The notes: generated from the letters alone by a model not told the origin. Shown: positions 17,767 through 26,674, numbered from the stretch's first letter. The stretch is 64,000 nucleotides of DNA from Candidatus Nanosynbacter featherlites (GCF_005697565.1 NZ_CP040004.1:186001-250000); one strand, 5' to 3'. Numbers and translations: made by a program.

Positions 17767-19044
17767 ATGAAGCACACAGTTGAAGAAGTACGATTAAAGA
17801 ACGGTGCTCGGGGGTTGTTGATAGATGTGCCAGATGCTACAGTAATGAGCTTTCAGTTCCATTTTCGGGCGGGCAGTCGCTATGTACGCGATAAAGACAT
17901 CTACGAAACAGCGCACATCATGGAGCATATGTCATTTGGTGCCAATGAAAAATTCCGTTCACAGGCACTGTATGATCAAGAATTCGTCAAAAACGGCGCG
18001 TATTATAACGCCTATACAACAGAATATTCCATGGGCTATGAAGCATTTTGTGCTGATTTTGAATGGGACAGGGTGTTGGAACTGCAGAGGTTGGCGATCA
18101 CGGTACCGCGTTTTAATGCCGAAGAATTGGAGGCTGAGAAGGGCAATGTGCGCTCTGAGCTGACAGGCTATCTGAACAATCACAACCGAGTGATGTGGCC
18201 ACGAGTGCAGCAAGCGTTGGGCGAAGATATTTTGACGTACAATCAGCGCCTGAAGACGATTGCCAACGTAACGTTGAAAGATATCAAAGAGCACCACCGT
18301 CGCACACACACCTTGAAGAATATGCGCTTTGTGATCGCTGGTAAAATGACGGGACGCAAGTCACGCATCAAGGAAGCGCTGGAAGCCTGGCAATTGGAAG
18401 AAGGTGAACGCTTTGAGATCCCTAAGGACAATCTACACAGCGCTGGACCTCTGTTGATCAGGCGTAAAGAAGCTTCCAATCTGACATTTGGTTGGTCGAT
18501 GATCGTGCCACGTGAGATTAGTAATTCTGAAGCTGACGCTATGGGCTGTTTGAACCACATTTTGACTGGGACGTTTAATTCTCGCATTTTCGGGGCGGCC
18601 CGCAAGCGAGGACTGGCGTATAGTATTTTTAGCGATACTTCGGTTGGATTTTATGACTCGGCATGGGATTTTACCGGCCAGGTCAACTTGGAGACGGCCG
18701 AAGAGCTGTTTGATATCATCGTTAGTGAATTAAAGCGTGTGCTAAACGGTAAAATTTCCGCTGAAGATATCGAAAGCGCTAAGTCCTACTCTCTGGGGCG
18801 TTACCAAATGGGCGCACAAACCGTTTCTCAGATCAGTAATTTTTACACTGGTCGCTATTTCTCAGATGATTTTGTAAAGGATTATACTGGGGTGCCGGCA
18901 GCGATTTTGGCGGTGACTGATGAAAAAATTGTTCAAGTGGCACGTGAGTTCTTCCAGACTAATACCTGGGTGTTGGCTGGAGTGAGCTGCGGTGAAAAAG
19001 AGCTACTGGAACGTATCCAAGAAAAGCTGGGAGCATTGTTCTAA
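17767..19044 (+). CDS. M16 family zinc metallopeptidase
   Basis: This 425-residue protein has the inverted zinc motif HxxEH at His50-Glu53-His54, followed by the second-shell acidic segment AEELEAEKGNVRSEL near 125-135, so it should be catalytically competent. The two-lobed M16B layout is visible, with the C-terminal half containing a GLAYSIFSDTSVGFYDS-like segment. Relatives process peptides, either cytoplasmic or secreted without a signal; the target here is unknown. It starts 3 nt after secA and its stop is followed one base later by the murD start, so secA-M16-murD may be one operon. Confidence 0.88.
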   Translation: MKHTVEEVRLKNGARGLLIDVPDATVMSFQFHFRAGSRYVRDKDIYETAHIMEHMSFGANEKFRSQALYDQEFVKNGAYYNAYTTEYSMGYEAFCADFEWDRVLELQRLAITVPRFNAEELEAEKGNVRSELTGYLNNHNRVMWPRVQQALGEDILTYNQRLKTIANVTLKDIKEHHRRTHTLKNMRFVIAGKMTGRKSRIKEALEAWQLEEGERFEIPKDNLHSAGPLLIRRKEASNLTFGWSMIVPREISNSEADAMGCLNHILTGTFNSRIFGAARKRGLAYSIFSDTSVGFYDSAWDFTGQVNLETAEELFDIIVSELKRVLNGKISAEDIESAKSYSLGRYQMGAQTVSQISNFYTGRYFSDDFVKDYTGVPAAILAVTDEKIVQVAREFFQTNTWVLAGVSCGEKELLERIQEKLGALF

Positions 19045-19045
19045 G

Positions 19046-20305
19046 ATGAACATTGTCATTGCAGGATATGATGTAGAGGGTAAGTCGAGCTACGCGTATT
19101 TTCAGCGCAAATTTCCAGACGCACAATTGACGATAGTGGATGAACGAGAGCTGTCTGACGTACCAGCGGGTGCGGAGGTTTGCACTGGTGCAGGGGTATT
19201 TTCTGATCAGTTTTATGACGTTGATATGGTAGTCAGAACGGCTGGACTACCGCCAAGCCGCATCAAGACCAGTGGCACTATATGGTCGGCGACCAATGAG
19301 TTTTTCGCACAGTGTCCAGCGCCTATCATCGGAGTGACGGGGACAAAAGGTAAAGGGACGACTTGTAGTTTGATCACTAGTATGCTGCGTGCTGCTGGCA
19401 AAACAGTCCATCTTGTCGGGAATATTGGTGTGCCGTCGTTGGACGTGCTGCCACAGATTCAGCCAGATGATATCGTGGTGTATGAGTTGAGCAGTTTTCA
19501 GCTGTGGGATTTGGAAAAATCTCCGCATGTTGCAGTCGTCTTGATGATTGAGCCAGACCACCTGGATAGGCATGACGGTTTTGCTGATTATCTTGATGCA
19601 AAATCGCATATTGCCAAATTTCAAACGGCTCAAGATATTATCATTTACAACAGGAACAATCAGTTCAGCCAGCAGATCGCTGCCAAGTCGCCAGCGCGCC
19701 AGTTGTCGTATCCAATTGATCTGTCGGCGGAAATGCAACAGGCACTCAAGTTGCCGGGCGCACACAACCAAGAGAATGCCAGTGCGGCAGTGTTGGTGGC
19801 TAAGACGGTAGTGCCGGAGCTGTCAGATGAAATAATTTGTCAGGGGCTTGCTGGTTTTACGGGCTTGCCGCATCGGCTCAAATTTGTGGCAGAAAAACGA
19901 GGAGTGAAGTTTTATGATGATAGCATCTCGACAACGCCAGGCAGTGCAGTAGCTGCGCTGCGGTCATTTCAGCAGCCAAAAGTGATGCTCCTTGGTGGGG
20001 CGGACAAAGGTGGTGACTATACAGAACTAGCCGAAGAACTAGTGCACTCGTCGTCACTAAGAGGAGTGATTGTCAGTGGTGGTAATGCTGATGATATTGC
20101 AAAAGTGTTGCAAAAGGCTGGACTACCAGATGCGACAATAGTGCAGAAGGGCGTGATACCGATGACCGAAGTGGTGCAGTGTGCCTTGGATATCGCTCAA
20201 CCGGGAGATGTTGTAATTTTGAGTCCAGCTGCCGCCAGCTTTGACCAATACGCAAACTATACAGCCCGTGGTGAAGCCTTTGTTGAGGCGGTGGCGGGCA
20301 TATAA
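19046..20305 (+). CDS. murD: UDP-N-acetylmuramoyl-L-alanine--D-glutamate ligase MurD
   Basis: This 419-residue Mur ligase adds D-Glu to UDP-MurNAc-L-Ala in the cytoplasm. Visible signatures are the ATP-binding GVTGTKGKGTT near residue 97, YELSSFQLWDL near 148, EPDHLDRH near 171, and the MurD hallmark LLGGADKGGDY near 317. The start at 19046 is one base after the M16 stop; a longer frame beginning inside the M16 gene is rejected. It is separate from the dcw cluster at 45773-54014. I see no murC, murE or murF in this window. Confidence 0.92.
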   Translation: MNIVIAGYDVEGKSSYAYFQRKFPDAQLTIVDERELSDVPAGAEVCTGAGVFSDQFYDVDMVVRTAGLPPSRIKTSGTIWSATNEFFAQCPAPIIGVTGTKGKGTTCSLITSMLRAAGKTVHLVGNIGVPSLDVLPQIQPDDIVVYELSSFQLWDLEKSPHVAVVLMIEPDHLDRHDGFADYLDAKSHIAKFQTAQDIIIYNRNNQFSQQIAAKSPARQLSYPIDLSAEMQQALKLPGAHNQENASAAVLVAKTVVPELSDEIICQGLAGFTGLPHRLKFVAEKRGVKFYDDSISTTPGSAVAALRSFQQPKVMLLGGADKGGDYTELAEELVHSSSLRGVIVSGGNADDIAKVLQKAGLPDATIVQKGVIPMTEVVQCALDIAQPGDVVILSPAAASFDQYANYTARGEAFVEAVAGI

Positions 20306-20322
20306 CACAATGAATCTGATGG

Positions 20323-20336
20323 TATAATGGGTTCTA
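20323..20336 (+). promoter_or_regulatory. prfB -10 element, leaderless
   Basis: TATAAT (20323-20328) ends 7 nt before the ATG at 20336. An upstream in-frame ATG at 20327 overlaps the -10 itself and cannot be transcribed from it, which decides the start. Confidence 0.6.
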
Positions 20337-21424
20337 TGCAGCCATTGAAAAAACGTGTCCAATCCCTCCGCAGCGACGTCATGCAGGCTAAACAAGCATT
20401 GCAGTTTGATGCGCTTGCTGAAGAATTGGCGGTGTTGGAAGAGCAATTAAATCAGCCTGAAATTTGGAATAATCCTGATCATGCTCAGTCGGTTGCCAAA
20501 AAGGCAGCTGCGTTACGTCAAACGGTGCAACCGTGGCAAGTGTTGGGTGTTCAGTTGGATGATTTGCTGGAGCTGATGGAATTGGGGGACGATGACTTAT
20601 TGGACGAGTTTACCAAGCAAATAGATGCTCTGGAGACGGAATTCTCGGCCCGCAAGACAGATCTATTATTTAGCGGTAAATATGACGGTCGTGAGGCGGT
20701 GGTTCGTATTTCGGCGGGTGTTGGTGGCTTGGATGCCCAAGATTTTGTGCAGATGCTGGAGCGTATGTATTTGCGGTGGGCGGAACGATCTGGCATGAAA
20801 ACTGACGTTTTGGAGCGGTCTGCGAATGATGATGGTGGTTTGAAAACCGTTGTGTTGGAAATATCAGGACCGTTTGCGTATGGTAAATTGCGCTCAGAAA
20901 ATGGTGTGCACCGGCTGGTGCGGCTGAGTCCGTTTAATGCCGATAATTTGCGCCAGACTAGCTTTGCACTGGTTGAGGTGCTGCCAAAAATTGATACGCC
21001 AGACGAAGTGGATATTGATCCGAGTGATCTGAAGATAGACGTCTACCGCAGTGGTGGCAAGGGCGGACAGGGGGTGAATACGACTGACTCAGCAGTTCGT
21101 GTCACGCACGTACCGACGGGAATAGTGGTGGCGATTCAGAATGAGCGTTCGCAGATTCAAAACAAAGAAACAGCGCTGAAAATTTTGCGCTCGAAATTAC
21201 TGGCAATGCAACTGGAGCAGCACGCCGACAGCTTGTCAGATCTCAGGGCTGGTGAATCAGCCAACTGGGGTAGTCAAATACGAAATTATGTGCTGCATCC
21301 GTACACTCTGGTTAAAGATACTCGGACTAAGCATGAAGACCGGGACACGCAGGGCGTGCTGGACGGTAGGATTGATGATTTTATGACGGCGTTTCTTAGC
21401 CAAAATGCGTCGAAAGACGAGTAA
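20336..21424 (+). CDS. prfB: Peptide chain release factor 2
   Basis: This 362-residue class I release factor recognises UGA and UAA. The anticodon-like tripeptide Ser-Pro-Phe is at 198-200 and the catalytic Gly-Gly-Gln at 243-245. The frame is continuous: there is no in-frame UGA near codon 26, so the autoregulatory +1 frameshift of many prfB genes is absent. Its presence, and several TGA stops in the window, argue that UGA is not recoded, unlike in Gracilibacteria or Absconditabacteria. Confidence 0.96.
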   Translation: MQPLKKRVQSLRSDVMQAKQALQFDALAEELAVLEEQLNQPEIWNNPDHAQSVAKKAAALRQTVQPWQVLGVQLDDLLELMELGDDDLLDEFTKQIDALETEFSARKTDLLFSGKYDGREAVVRISAGVGGLDAQDFVQMLERMYLRWAERSGMKTDVLERSANDDGGLKTVVLEISGPFAYGKLRSENGVHRLVRLSPFNADNLRQTSFALVEVLPKIDTPDEVDIDPSDLKIDVYRSGGKGGQGVNTTDSAVRVTHVPTGIVVAIQNERSQIQNKETALKILRSKLLAMQLEQHADSLSDLRAGESANWGSQIRNYVLHPYTLVKDTRTKHEDRDTQGVLDGRIDDFMTAFLSQNASKDE

Positions 21425-21444
21425 TATTTAGCTACCAAATATCC

Positions 21445-21480
21445 TTGACTTTTTAGCAATCAAGTGCTATCATTTGAATA
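21445..21480 (+). promoter_or_regulatory. Strong leaderless promoter of the 71-aa gene
   Basis: TTGACT (21445-21450), exactly 17 nt, then TATCAT (21468-21473); the ATG follows after 6 nt. Confidence 0.7.
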
Positions 21481-21695
21481 TGAAGGTGTTGGATTTTCAA
21501 AAGGTTCAGGAGATTGATTCTCATATTCAAGATTTATTAAGTGAGTTGAGCACGCTCTACCGCGAGCGTAATGAGATTTTTTCCGGTGCAGATAAGGAAA
21601 CCAAAGCAAACAAAAATCGTCGTATTGCAAAGCAGCCAACGACCACTTTGGAAAACCTGGATTTTTCAACATTCGACTTAAGCCTCAAAGATTAG
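21480..21695 (+). CDS. Small coiled-coil protein, unknown
   Basis: This 71-residue protein is not recognised. The first 40 residues are helical with heptad-like Leu/Ile spacing (VQEIDSHIQDLLSELSTLY), then a basic stretch and an acidic C-terminus. It is expressed from its own well-formed promoter (TTGACT, 17 nt, TATCAT), which supports it as a real gene. The start is the ATG at 21480; a TTG two codons earlier sits directly on the end of the -10. It lies between prfB and ftsE. Confidence 0.6.
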   Translation: MKVLDFQKVQEIDSHIQDLLSELSTLYRERNEIFSGADKETKANKNRRIAKQPTTTLENLDFSTFDLSLKD

Positions 21696-21753
21696 GCCAG
21701 AGCAGAAGCGCTATACTCGCGCTTTTTGACAAAAAGTGTTACACTAGTACTGT

Positions 21754-22437
21754 ATGATTCTGTTGGATAGGGTTACAAAGAGTTACACCAAGACAGGCAA
21801 GCCTGCTATTAACCGCGTTAGTGTGCATGTGAAGGCAGGGGAGTTTGTCATTTTGGTTGGTACAAGTGGTGCTGGCAAATCAACATTATTGAAATTATTA
21901 ACGCGTGAAGAAAAGCCTTCAAGTGGCAAAATTGTTGTTGGCGGCATTGATTATGACACGCTCAAAGACAAGCACATTCCGCTGCTGCGCCGAAAAATTG
22001 GCGTCGTCTTTCAGGACTTTAAGCTTTTGCCAAATAGAACGGTGTTTGAAAATGTGGCTTTTGCGCTCGAAATTGCTGGGATGACCAACCGTGAGATTAA
22101 GTCAACGGTGCCAAAAGTCATTGAATTAGTCGGACTTAAAGGCAAGGAAAAGAACTTTCCGCATCAGCTATCCGGTGGTGAGCGTCAGCGAGTGGCGATT
22201 GCCAGGGCAGTGGTTCGGCAGCCGAAGATTTTGATCGCTGACGAGCCGACCGGTAACCTGGACCCCAAGCACAGCTGGGATATTGTGCGGCTGCTGGAGA
22301 AGATTAATAAATATGGCACCACAGTGTTACTAACGACGCATAATGTCGATATTGTGAATAAGTTGAAACGACGGGTGATTACCATTGATCACGGTAAAAT
22401 TACGTCTGACCAGGCGAGAGGAACATATAAGCAATAA
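21754..22437 (+). CDS. ftsE: Cell division ATP-binding protein FtsE
   Basis: This 227-residue ABC ATPase has Walker A GTSGAGKST near 36, signature LSGGERQRVAIARA near 137, and Walker B ILIADEPTGNLD near 160. It pairs with FtsX in the membrane to activate peptidoglycan hydrolases during division. The identification rests on the ABC sequence plus the adjoining ftsX gene, whose ATG overlaps the ftsE stop (TAATG). The CHAP hydrolase next door is the likely effector. Confidence 0.93.
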   Translation: MILLDRVTKSYTKTGKPAINRVSVHVKAGEFVILVGTSGAGKSTLLKLLTREEKPSSGKIVVGGIDYDTLKDKHIPLLRRKIGVVFQDFKLLPNRTVFENVAFALEIAGMTNREIKSTVPKVIELVGLKGKEKNFPHQLSGGERQRVAIARAVVRQPKILIADEPTGNLDPKHSWDIVRLLEKINKYGTTVLLTTHNVDIVNKLKRRVITIDHGKITSDQARGTYKQ

Positions 22438-23420
22438 TGGCCAGGAAAAAGACAAACGCAAACGCAAAAGCAATGCAGCGCAACAAAATGAAGCAGCGGC
22501 GAACTTTAGCTTTTGTTCGCATGTTGCGCTATGGTGTTAATAACTTTAGTCGTAATGCTTGGCTAACAGTTGCAGCGACGGCAGTCATGAGCGTGACTTT
22601 GCTGATTATCTTTGTGACCGTGGCGGCACAGCGCATTTTAGTGAATACGACCGAAACCATCACTCAAAAGGCGAATATCTCAATTTACCTTAAAGGATCT
22701 GTGCCTGAAAAAACCGTTAACGAATTGACAGATAAGATTAAAAAATTGGACAACGTAACAGGGGTGACATACATTTCTGCGGAGCAAGCGCGCCATGAGC
22801 AAGCCCAGCGCTACAAAGACAACGTCGAAGCACTGGAAGCGATTCGTGAAGCAAGTAATGAGCTACCAGCAACACTGCAGGTTTCGGTGAAAGATCTGAA
22901 CAATTATTCTTCATTGAAGCATTTCGTTGGTTCTGATGAGACCTATCTTGCCAACAAAGACCAGCGCCGACAACCGTCATTCACTGGTGATCGCCGCCAG
23001 GCCATTGAAACAATTGGTGGCTGGGTGCGTGTGGCAAGCATTGGCGGGTCAATTGCAACGGTTGTGTTTGTGCTAATCTCCTCATTGGTGGTGTTTAACA
23101 CCATTCGTATGGCTATTTTCAACCGTAAGAGCGAGATCCAGATGATGAAGCTCATCGGTGCTGAGCGTAGTTTCATTCGCGGACCGTTTGTGGTCGAGGC
23201 GATTATGTACGGATTTATCGCTGCGGTGATTGCTACGGCGGGTGGCTATGGACTGTTAGCATTTGCCAAGGAGCCGATGCGTAAATGGTTGCCAATTGAT
23301 ACGCTGCTTCAGGATTTAACACCATATGTCGGGTTAGTCCTGCTGGCTATGATCATCATTGGTGGGTTGATTGGTACGGTTTCATCGTGGATTGCGACTC
23401 ATAAATACCTCAAAATTTAA
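22437..23420 (+). CDS. ftsX: Cell division protein FtsX
   Basis: This 327-residue protein has the FtsX layout: a basic cytoplasmic N-terminus (about 1-40), a first membrane segment (about 42-65), an extracytoplasmic domain (about 70-200) with NISIYLKGSVPEKTVNEL, and three C-terminal membrane segments (about 207-230, 258-282, 300-320). It transmits ATP hydrolysis by FtsE to an extracellular hydrolase. It shares one base with the ftsE stop codon, indicating translational coupling. Confidence 0.93.
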   Translation: MARKKTNANAKAMQRNKMKQRRTLAFVRMLRYGVNNFSRNAWLTVAATAVMSVTLLIIFVTVAAQRILVNTTETITQKANISIYLKGSVPEKTVNELTDKIKKLDNVTGVTYISAEQARHEQAQRYKDNVEALEAIREASNELPATLQVSVKDLNNYSSLKHFVGSDETYLANKDQRRQPSFTGDRRQAIETIGGWVRVASIGGSIATVVFVLISSLVVFNTIRMAIFNRKSEIQMMKLIGAERSFIRGPFVVEAIMYGFIAAVIATAGGYGLLAFAKEPMRKWLPIDTLLQDLTPYVGLVLLAMIIIGGLIGTVSSWIATHKYLKI

Positions 23421-23436
23421 GGGATATAAAACTTGG

Positions 23437-23466
23437 TTGACACGTGGATAGTGCTTATGCTATTAT
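23437..23466 (+). promoter_or_regulatory. Promoter of the CHAP hydrolase gene
   Basis: TTGACA (23437-23442), 18 nt, then TATTAT (23461-23466); the ATG at 23476 follows after 9 nt, so any leader is only two or three bases long. Confidence 0.65.
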
Positions 23467-23475
23467 GGTTATAGT

Positions 23476-24609
23476 ATGAAGCAACGGTCCACCACACCAG
23501 TTTCGCACAAACAAGCCACCAAAGTAGCCTTGGTGGTGATGGCTGCCGTCGTTGCCGGAGCAGGGATTTTTCAGACCGCTGGCACGGTTTTTGCGCGAGA
23601 TTATGAGGCAGAAATTAAGGCTAAACAACAAGAAGCCAATAACTACAATTCACAGGCAGCTCGCCTAGGCGAGATGGCGGCAACTCTGGAAGAGGAGTTG
23701 AACCGTTTGACTGCGCAGGTGAACGCGTTACAATCTCAAATTATCGAAAGTCAAAATAAGATCGATTCCTTGAAGGAAGAGATCAAGAATAACGAAGCGG
23801 CGATCAACAGAAACCGTAAGACGATGGGTCAGATTTTGTCTGATATGTATGTTGATGATCAGATTTCTCCGCTGGAAATGCTGGCTAGTTCAGAAAACAT
23901 CGGTGACTTTATCGACAAGCAGGAGCAGCGCAGTAGTTTGCAGGGCTCGCTGAATGACAAAATCAAGGAAATTAAGCGTCTGCAAAAGAAATTGCAGGAC
24001 AATAAGGCTGCAGTTGAGCGTACGCTGAAGGATCAAGAAACTCAGAAAGCCCAAATGGCCGCCAAGCAAGCTGAACAGGCGAAATTGGTGAATGATACAA
24101 AGAATGACCAAGCGGCATATTCATCTTTGGCGTCACAACGTAATGGTGAAATTGCGAAACTGCGTGAGCAACAGGCTGCAGAAAACTTGCGTAGTTTGCC
24201 ACGAGGTAGTGTGCCATCTGGTACTCCTGGTGGTGGTGGCTACCCAGGTGTTTGGGCAAATGCGCCACTGGATGCTTATGTCGATCCATGGGGACTATAC
24301 ACTCGTCAGTGTGTGAGTTATGTCGCCTGGAAGGTTCACAGTACTGGTCGCTACGTACCGCATTTTGGCGGGGCTGGTAACGCCAACCAATGGCCATCAA
24401 CAACATCTCGCCATGGCATTCCAAACGGTAGTACTCCACGAGCAGGGGCGGCAGCGGTGATGATGGGTGGTTCATATGGTCACGTGATGTATGTTGAGTC
24501 GGTAAACGGTGACGGCACTATTACGGTTAGTGACTACAACTTGGGCTGGGACGGTCTGTACCGCAATTATAAGCGTTCATCGTCTGGACTTGTTTACATC
24601 TACTTTTAA
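23476..24609 (+). CDS. Secreted PcsB-like peptidoglycan hydrolase with CHAP domain
   Basis: This 377-residue protein has an N-terminal signal or membrane segment (about 17-40) and a long two-part coiled coil (about 45-240) of the PcsB/CwlO type. A Gly/Pro linker with GGGGYPG follows, then a C-terminal CHAP domain (about 265-377). The CHAP catalytic residues are present: Cys279 (RQCVSYVAWK), His336 (YGHVMYVE) and Asn355 (SDYN). In streptococci the coiled coil of PcsB is controlled by FtsEX; ftsE-ftsX lie immediately upstream here, so the same septal hydrolase system is inferred. CHAP enzymes cleave peptide cross-bridges. Confidence 0.9.
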   Translation: MKQRSTTPVSHKQATKVALVVMAAVVAGAGIFQTAGTVFARDYEAEIKAKQQEANNYNSQAARLGEMAATLEEELNRLTAQVNALQSQIIESQNKIDSLKEEIKNNEAAINRNRKTMGQILSDMYVDDQISPLEMLASSENIGDFIDKQEQRSSLQGSLNDKIKEIKRLQKKLQDNKAAVERTLKDQETQKAQMAAKQAEQAKLVNDTKNDQAAYSSLASQRNGEIAKLREQQAAENLRSLPRGSVPSGTPGGGGYPGVWANAPLDAYVDPWGLYTRQCVSYVAWKVHSTGRYVPHFGGAGNANQWPSTTSRHGIPNGSTPRAGAAAVMMGGSYGHVMYVESVNGDGTITVSDYNLGWDGLYRNYKRSSSGLVYIYF

Positions 24610-24629
24610 GGATTTGATACCGCTCATGC

Positions 24630-24642
24630 TATAATGGTCTTA
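24630..24642 (+). promoter_or_regulatory. S41 peptidase -10 element, leaderless
   Basis: TATAAT (24630-24635) ends 6 nt before the ATG at 24642. Confidence 0.55.
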
Positions 24643-25820
24643 TGAGCAAGGAGAAGGCACGAAAAGCTCAGCTGTTTGCGTGGGCGGTAGTTATAGCGGT
24701 GGTTAGTTTTATTGCGGGTGCGCGGTCGGATCAGATATTTGCGGCGATTGCACCAAAGCTTGGCATGCGATATAGCGCTGAGCGGCTTGACACAGAGCGT
24801 ATTCAAGAGACGTATCGACAATTGAAAGCGCAGTATGATGGAAATCTGGACACTGATAAATTGATCAATGGTGCGAGCCGTGGTTTAGTGGCGGCTACTG
24901 GTGATCCGTACACGACGTTCATGGACGCTGAGGAAGCCAAAGAATTTGAGAAGAGCCTGAATGGTAATATTGGCGGTGGCATTGGCGCGGAGATTGGTTT
25001 GAGGAATAATCGGCCAACAGTTGTCAGAGTGTTGCGAAATAGCCCAGCAGAGGAAGCTCAAGTGAAAGCTGGTGATATCATCATTGCTGTAAACGGCAAC
25101 TCGGTGGCAGATGCTACAACTGAGCAGGTAGTGGAAAAGATACGCGGGGAAATAAACACTACGGTGAAACTGCAAGTACTTCGTAATTATCAGCGGCTGG
25201 AAATGTCGATGACTCGTAAGCAAATCACTGCGCCAGCCGTGGAGCATGAGATTGTTGATGGCGTTGGTATCTTGAAAGTGTACCGATTTGGTGAAGAAAC
25301 TGGTACGTTGGCGCGTGCAGCGGCCGAAGCTTTCAAGCAAAACAATGTCCAGAAGGTTATTTTGGATCTTCGCAGCAACCCTGGTGGAACGGTAACGGCG
25401 GCTCAGGCGCTGGCTGGACTGTGGCTGGATCAGCAAGATGTCATGACAGAACGGCGCGGAGACAAAGTCGTTAAAACGGTCAAATCGACAGGTAAACCAC
25501 TGTTGCAGGACATGAAAACAGTCGTGCTAATTGATGGATCAAGTGCTAGCGCTAGTGAAATAGTAGCGGGTGCATTGCAAGAATATGGCAAGGCAAAATT
25601 AGTGGGAGAAAAGAGTTACGGCAAGGGTAGTGTGCAGCAGCTCATAAAATTGCGCGATGGTGCGCAGCTCAAAGTTACCGAAGCGCGCTGGTATACACCG
25701 AAGGGTCGTACCATTGATAAGACAGGTATTGAGCCGGACGAGAAGGTGGGATTGACCGCTAATGACATGAATTTTGGCAAAGATCCACAGATGGATGCTG
25801 CCAAGAAGCTGTCATGGTAA
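24642..25820 (+). CDS. S41 family C-terminal processing peptidase
   Basis: This 392-residue protein has an N-terminal membrane anchor (about 8-32), a cap region, a PDZ domain (about 95-180), and the S41 protease core. The catalytic Ser lies in the SSASASE segment near 301-307 and the catalytic Lys in SYGKG is Lys328. Ctp proteases trim or degrade envelope proteins and, in several bacteria, control cell-wall hydrolases. Its place right after the FtsEX/CHAP genes fits that role, by inference. Confidence 0.92.
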   Translation: MSKEKARKAQLFAWAVVIAVVSFIAGARSDQIFAAIAPKLGMRYSAERLDTERIQETYRQLKAQYDGNLDTDKLINGASRGLVAATGDPYTTFMDAEEAKEFEKSLNGNIGGGIGAEIGLRNNRPTVVRVLRNSPAEEAQVKAGDIIIAVNGNSVADATTEQVVEKIRGEINTTVKLQVLRNYQRLEMSMTRKQITAPAVEHEIVDGVGILKVYRFGEETGTLARAAAEAFKQNNVQKVILDLRSNPGGTVTAAQALAGLWLDQQDVMTERRGDKVVKTVKSTGKPLLQDMKTVVLIDGSSASASEIVAGALQEYGKAKLVGEKSYGKGSVQQLIKLRDGAQLKVTEARWYTPKGRTIDKTGIEPDEKVGLTANDMNFGKDPQMDAAKKLSW

Positions 25821-25824
25821 ACGC

Positions 25825-25853
25825 TTGTGTTTTTCTGATGTGGGCGTTAGAAT
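25825..25853 (+). promoter_or_regulatory. Promoter of the response regulator at 25863
   Basis: TTGTGT (25825-25830), 17 nt, then TAGAAT (25848-25853); the ATG follows after 9 nt. Confidence 0.55.
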
Positions 25854-25862
25854 AAAGATAGT

Positions 25863-26246
25863 ATGAACGCAAAGAGGAAAATATTACTAGTAGAGGACGA
25901 CATGGCACTGGCTGCTGTGTATCGCGCCAGGTTGGAGCTAGAAGGCTTTGATATTAGAGAAGTGCACAATGGCGAAGATGCACTGTCCGCAACAGTTGAA
26001 TATAAACCAGATTTGATTTTGCTGGACGCAATGATGCCAAAGATTAGCGGTTTTGACGTGTTGGATATTCTGCGCAATACGCCAGAAACTGCCAATGTAC
26101 GCATCATTATGTTGACAGCACTGAGCCAGCCAAAGGACAAAGAACGAGCTGAAGGCTTGGGAGTCGATGAATATTTGGTGAAGTCGCAAGTTGTTATTGG
26201 TGATGTGGTTGCGCGGGTGAAGCACCACTTGGGGATGACAGAATAA
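25863..26246 (+). CDS. Single-domain response regulator (receiver only)
   Basis: This 127-residue protein is a bare CheY-like receiver. The acidic pair is in LLVEDDMAL, the phospho-acceptor Asp in LILLDAMMPK, the switch Thr in IMLTALS, and the conserved Lys in EYLVKS. No output domain is present. It has its own promoter and no adjacent kinase; the nearest is the soluble kinase at 31450. It is the last plus-strand gene before a strong bidirectional terminator. Confidence 0.92.
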   Translation: MNAKRKILLVEDDMALAAVYRARLELEGFDIREVHNGEDALSATVEYKPDLILLDAMMPKISGFDVLDILRNTPETANVRIIMLTALSQPKDKERAEGLGVDEYLVKSQVVIGDVVARVKHHLGMTE

Positions 26247-26253
26247 CTCTAGT

Positions 26254-26300
26254 TAGCATATAAAAATAGTCGCCATGGAAGCGACTATTTTTATATGCTA
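26254..26300. terminator. Bidirectional intrinsic terminator
   Basis: A perfect 20-bp stem (26254-26273 with 26281-26300) and a 7-nt loop lie between the convergent response-regulator and L27 genes. The stem has a GC-rich top (AGTCGC/GCGACT) and A5/T5 tracts in the lower part, so it can end transcription in both directions. Confidence 0.9.
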
Positions 26301-26329
26301 GCCTTGTAGTAGGCTGAGGTTTTTTAGGC

Positions 26330-26602
26330 TTAGCCTACGCAAACTTGTGTGCGGCGTTCGGTTTTACCAGTAAATTTCTGCTTTTTGACTTTCTTAAAGC
26401 TAACCACGCCGTCTTTAGCTGCGTGAATAGTGTAGTTACGGCTCATGTATGTACCGTCACCAGCAATCTTGGTGGCACCAGTCTGACGTACCAGCACTTC
26501 ACCAGCGTTGACTTTTTGGCCGCCAAAGCGTTTCACACCCAAACGCTGACCAGCATTGTTGTGGATGTTCTTGCTTGAGCCACCAGCTTTAACCTTTGAC
26601 AT
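26330..26602 (-). CDS. rpmA: 50S ribosomal protein bL27
   Basis: This 90-residue protein matches bL27, with MSKVKAGGSSKN at the N-terminus, the central RLGVKRFGGQKVNAGEVLVRQ, and GDGTYMSRNYTIHA. The N-terminus reaches the peptidyl-transferase centre; there is no Firmicutes-type cleaved extension. rplU (L21), its usual neighbour, is not here. A strong AAGGAG site on the minus strand (complement of 26611-26616) overlaps a small hairpin. The promoter is a perfect TTGACA, 17 nt, TATACT. Confidence 0.96.
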   Translation of the reverse strand: MSKVKAGGSSKNIHNNAGQRLGVKRFGGQKVNAGEVLVRQTGATKIAGDGTYMSRNYTIHAAKDGVVSFKKVKKQKFTGKTERRTQVCVG

Positions 26603-26610
26603 TTGCTAAA

Positions 26611-26670
26611 CTCCTTATAGTTTCTATAAACAATCCTTACTAGTATAGACCACTACTAGTGTAATGTCAA
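26611..26670 (-). promoter_or_regulatory. rpmA promoter and hairpin over the ribosome-binding site
   Basis: On the minus strand TTGACA (complement of 26665-26670), 17 nt, TATACT (complement of 26642-26647). In the leader TTATAG/CTATAA (26615-26620 and 26624-26629, 3-nt loop) form a hairpin overlapping the AAGGAG site (26611-26616). A palindrome CACTA-N-TAGTG lies in the promoter spacer. Confidence 0.7.
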
Positions 26671-26674
26671 GAAG

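Noticed and set aside
20336..20450. Programmed frameshift in prfB
   Set aside because: The reading frame is continuous from the start; no in-frame TGA and no CTT-TGA slippery site.
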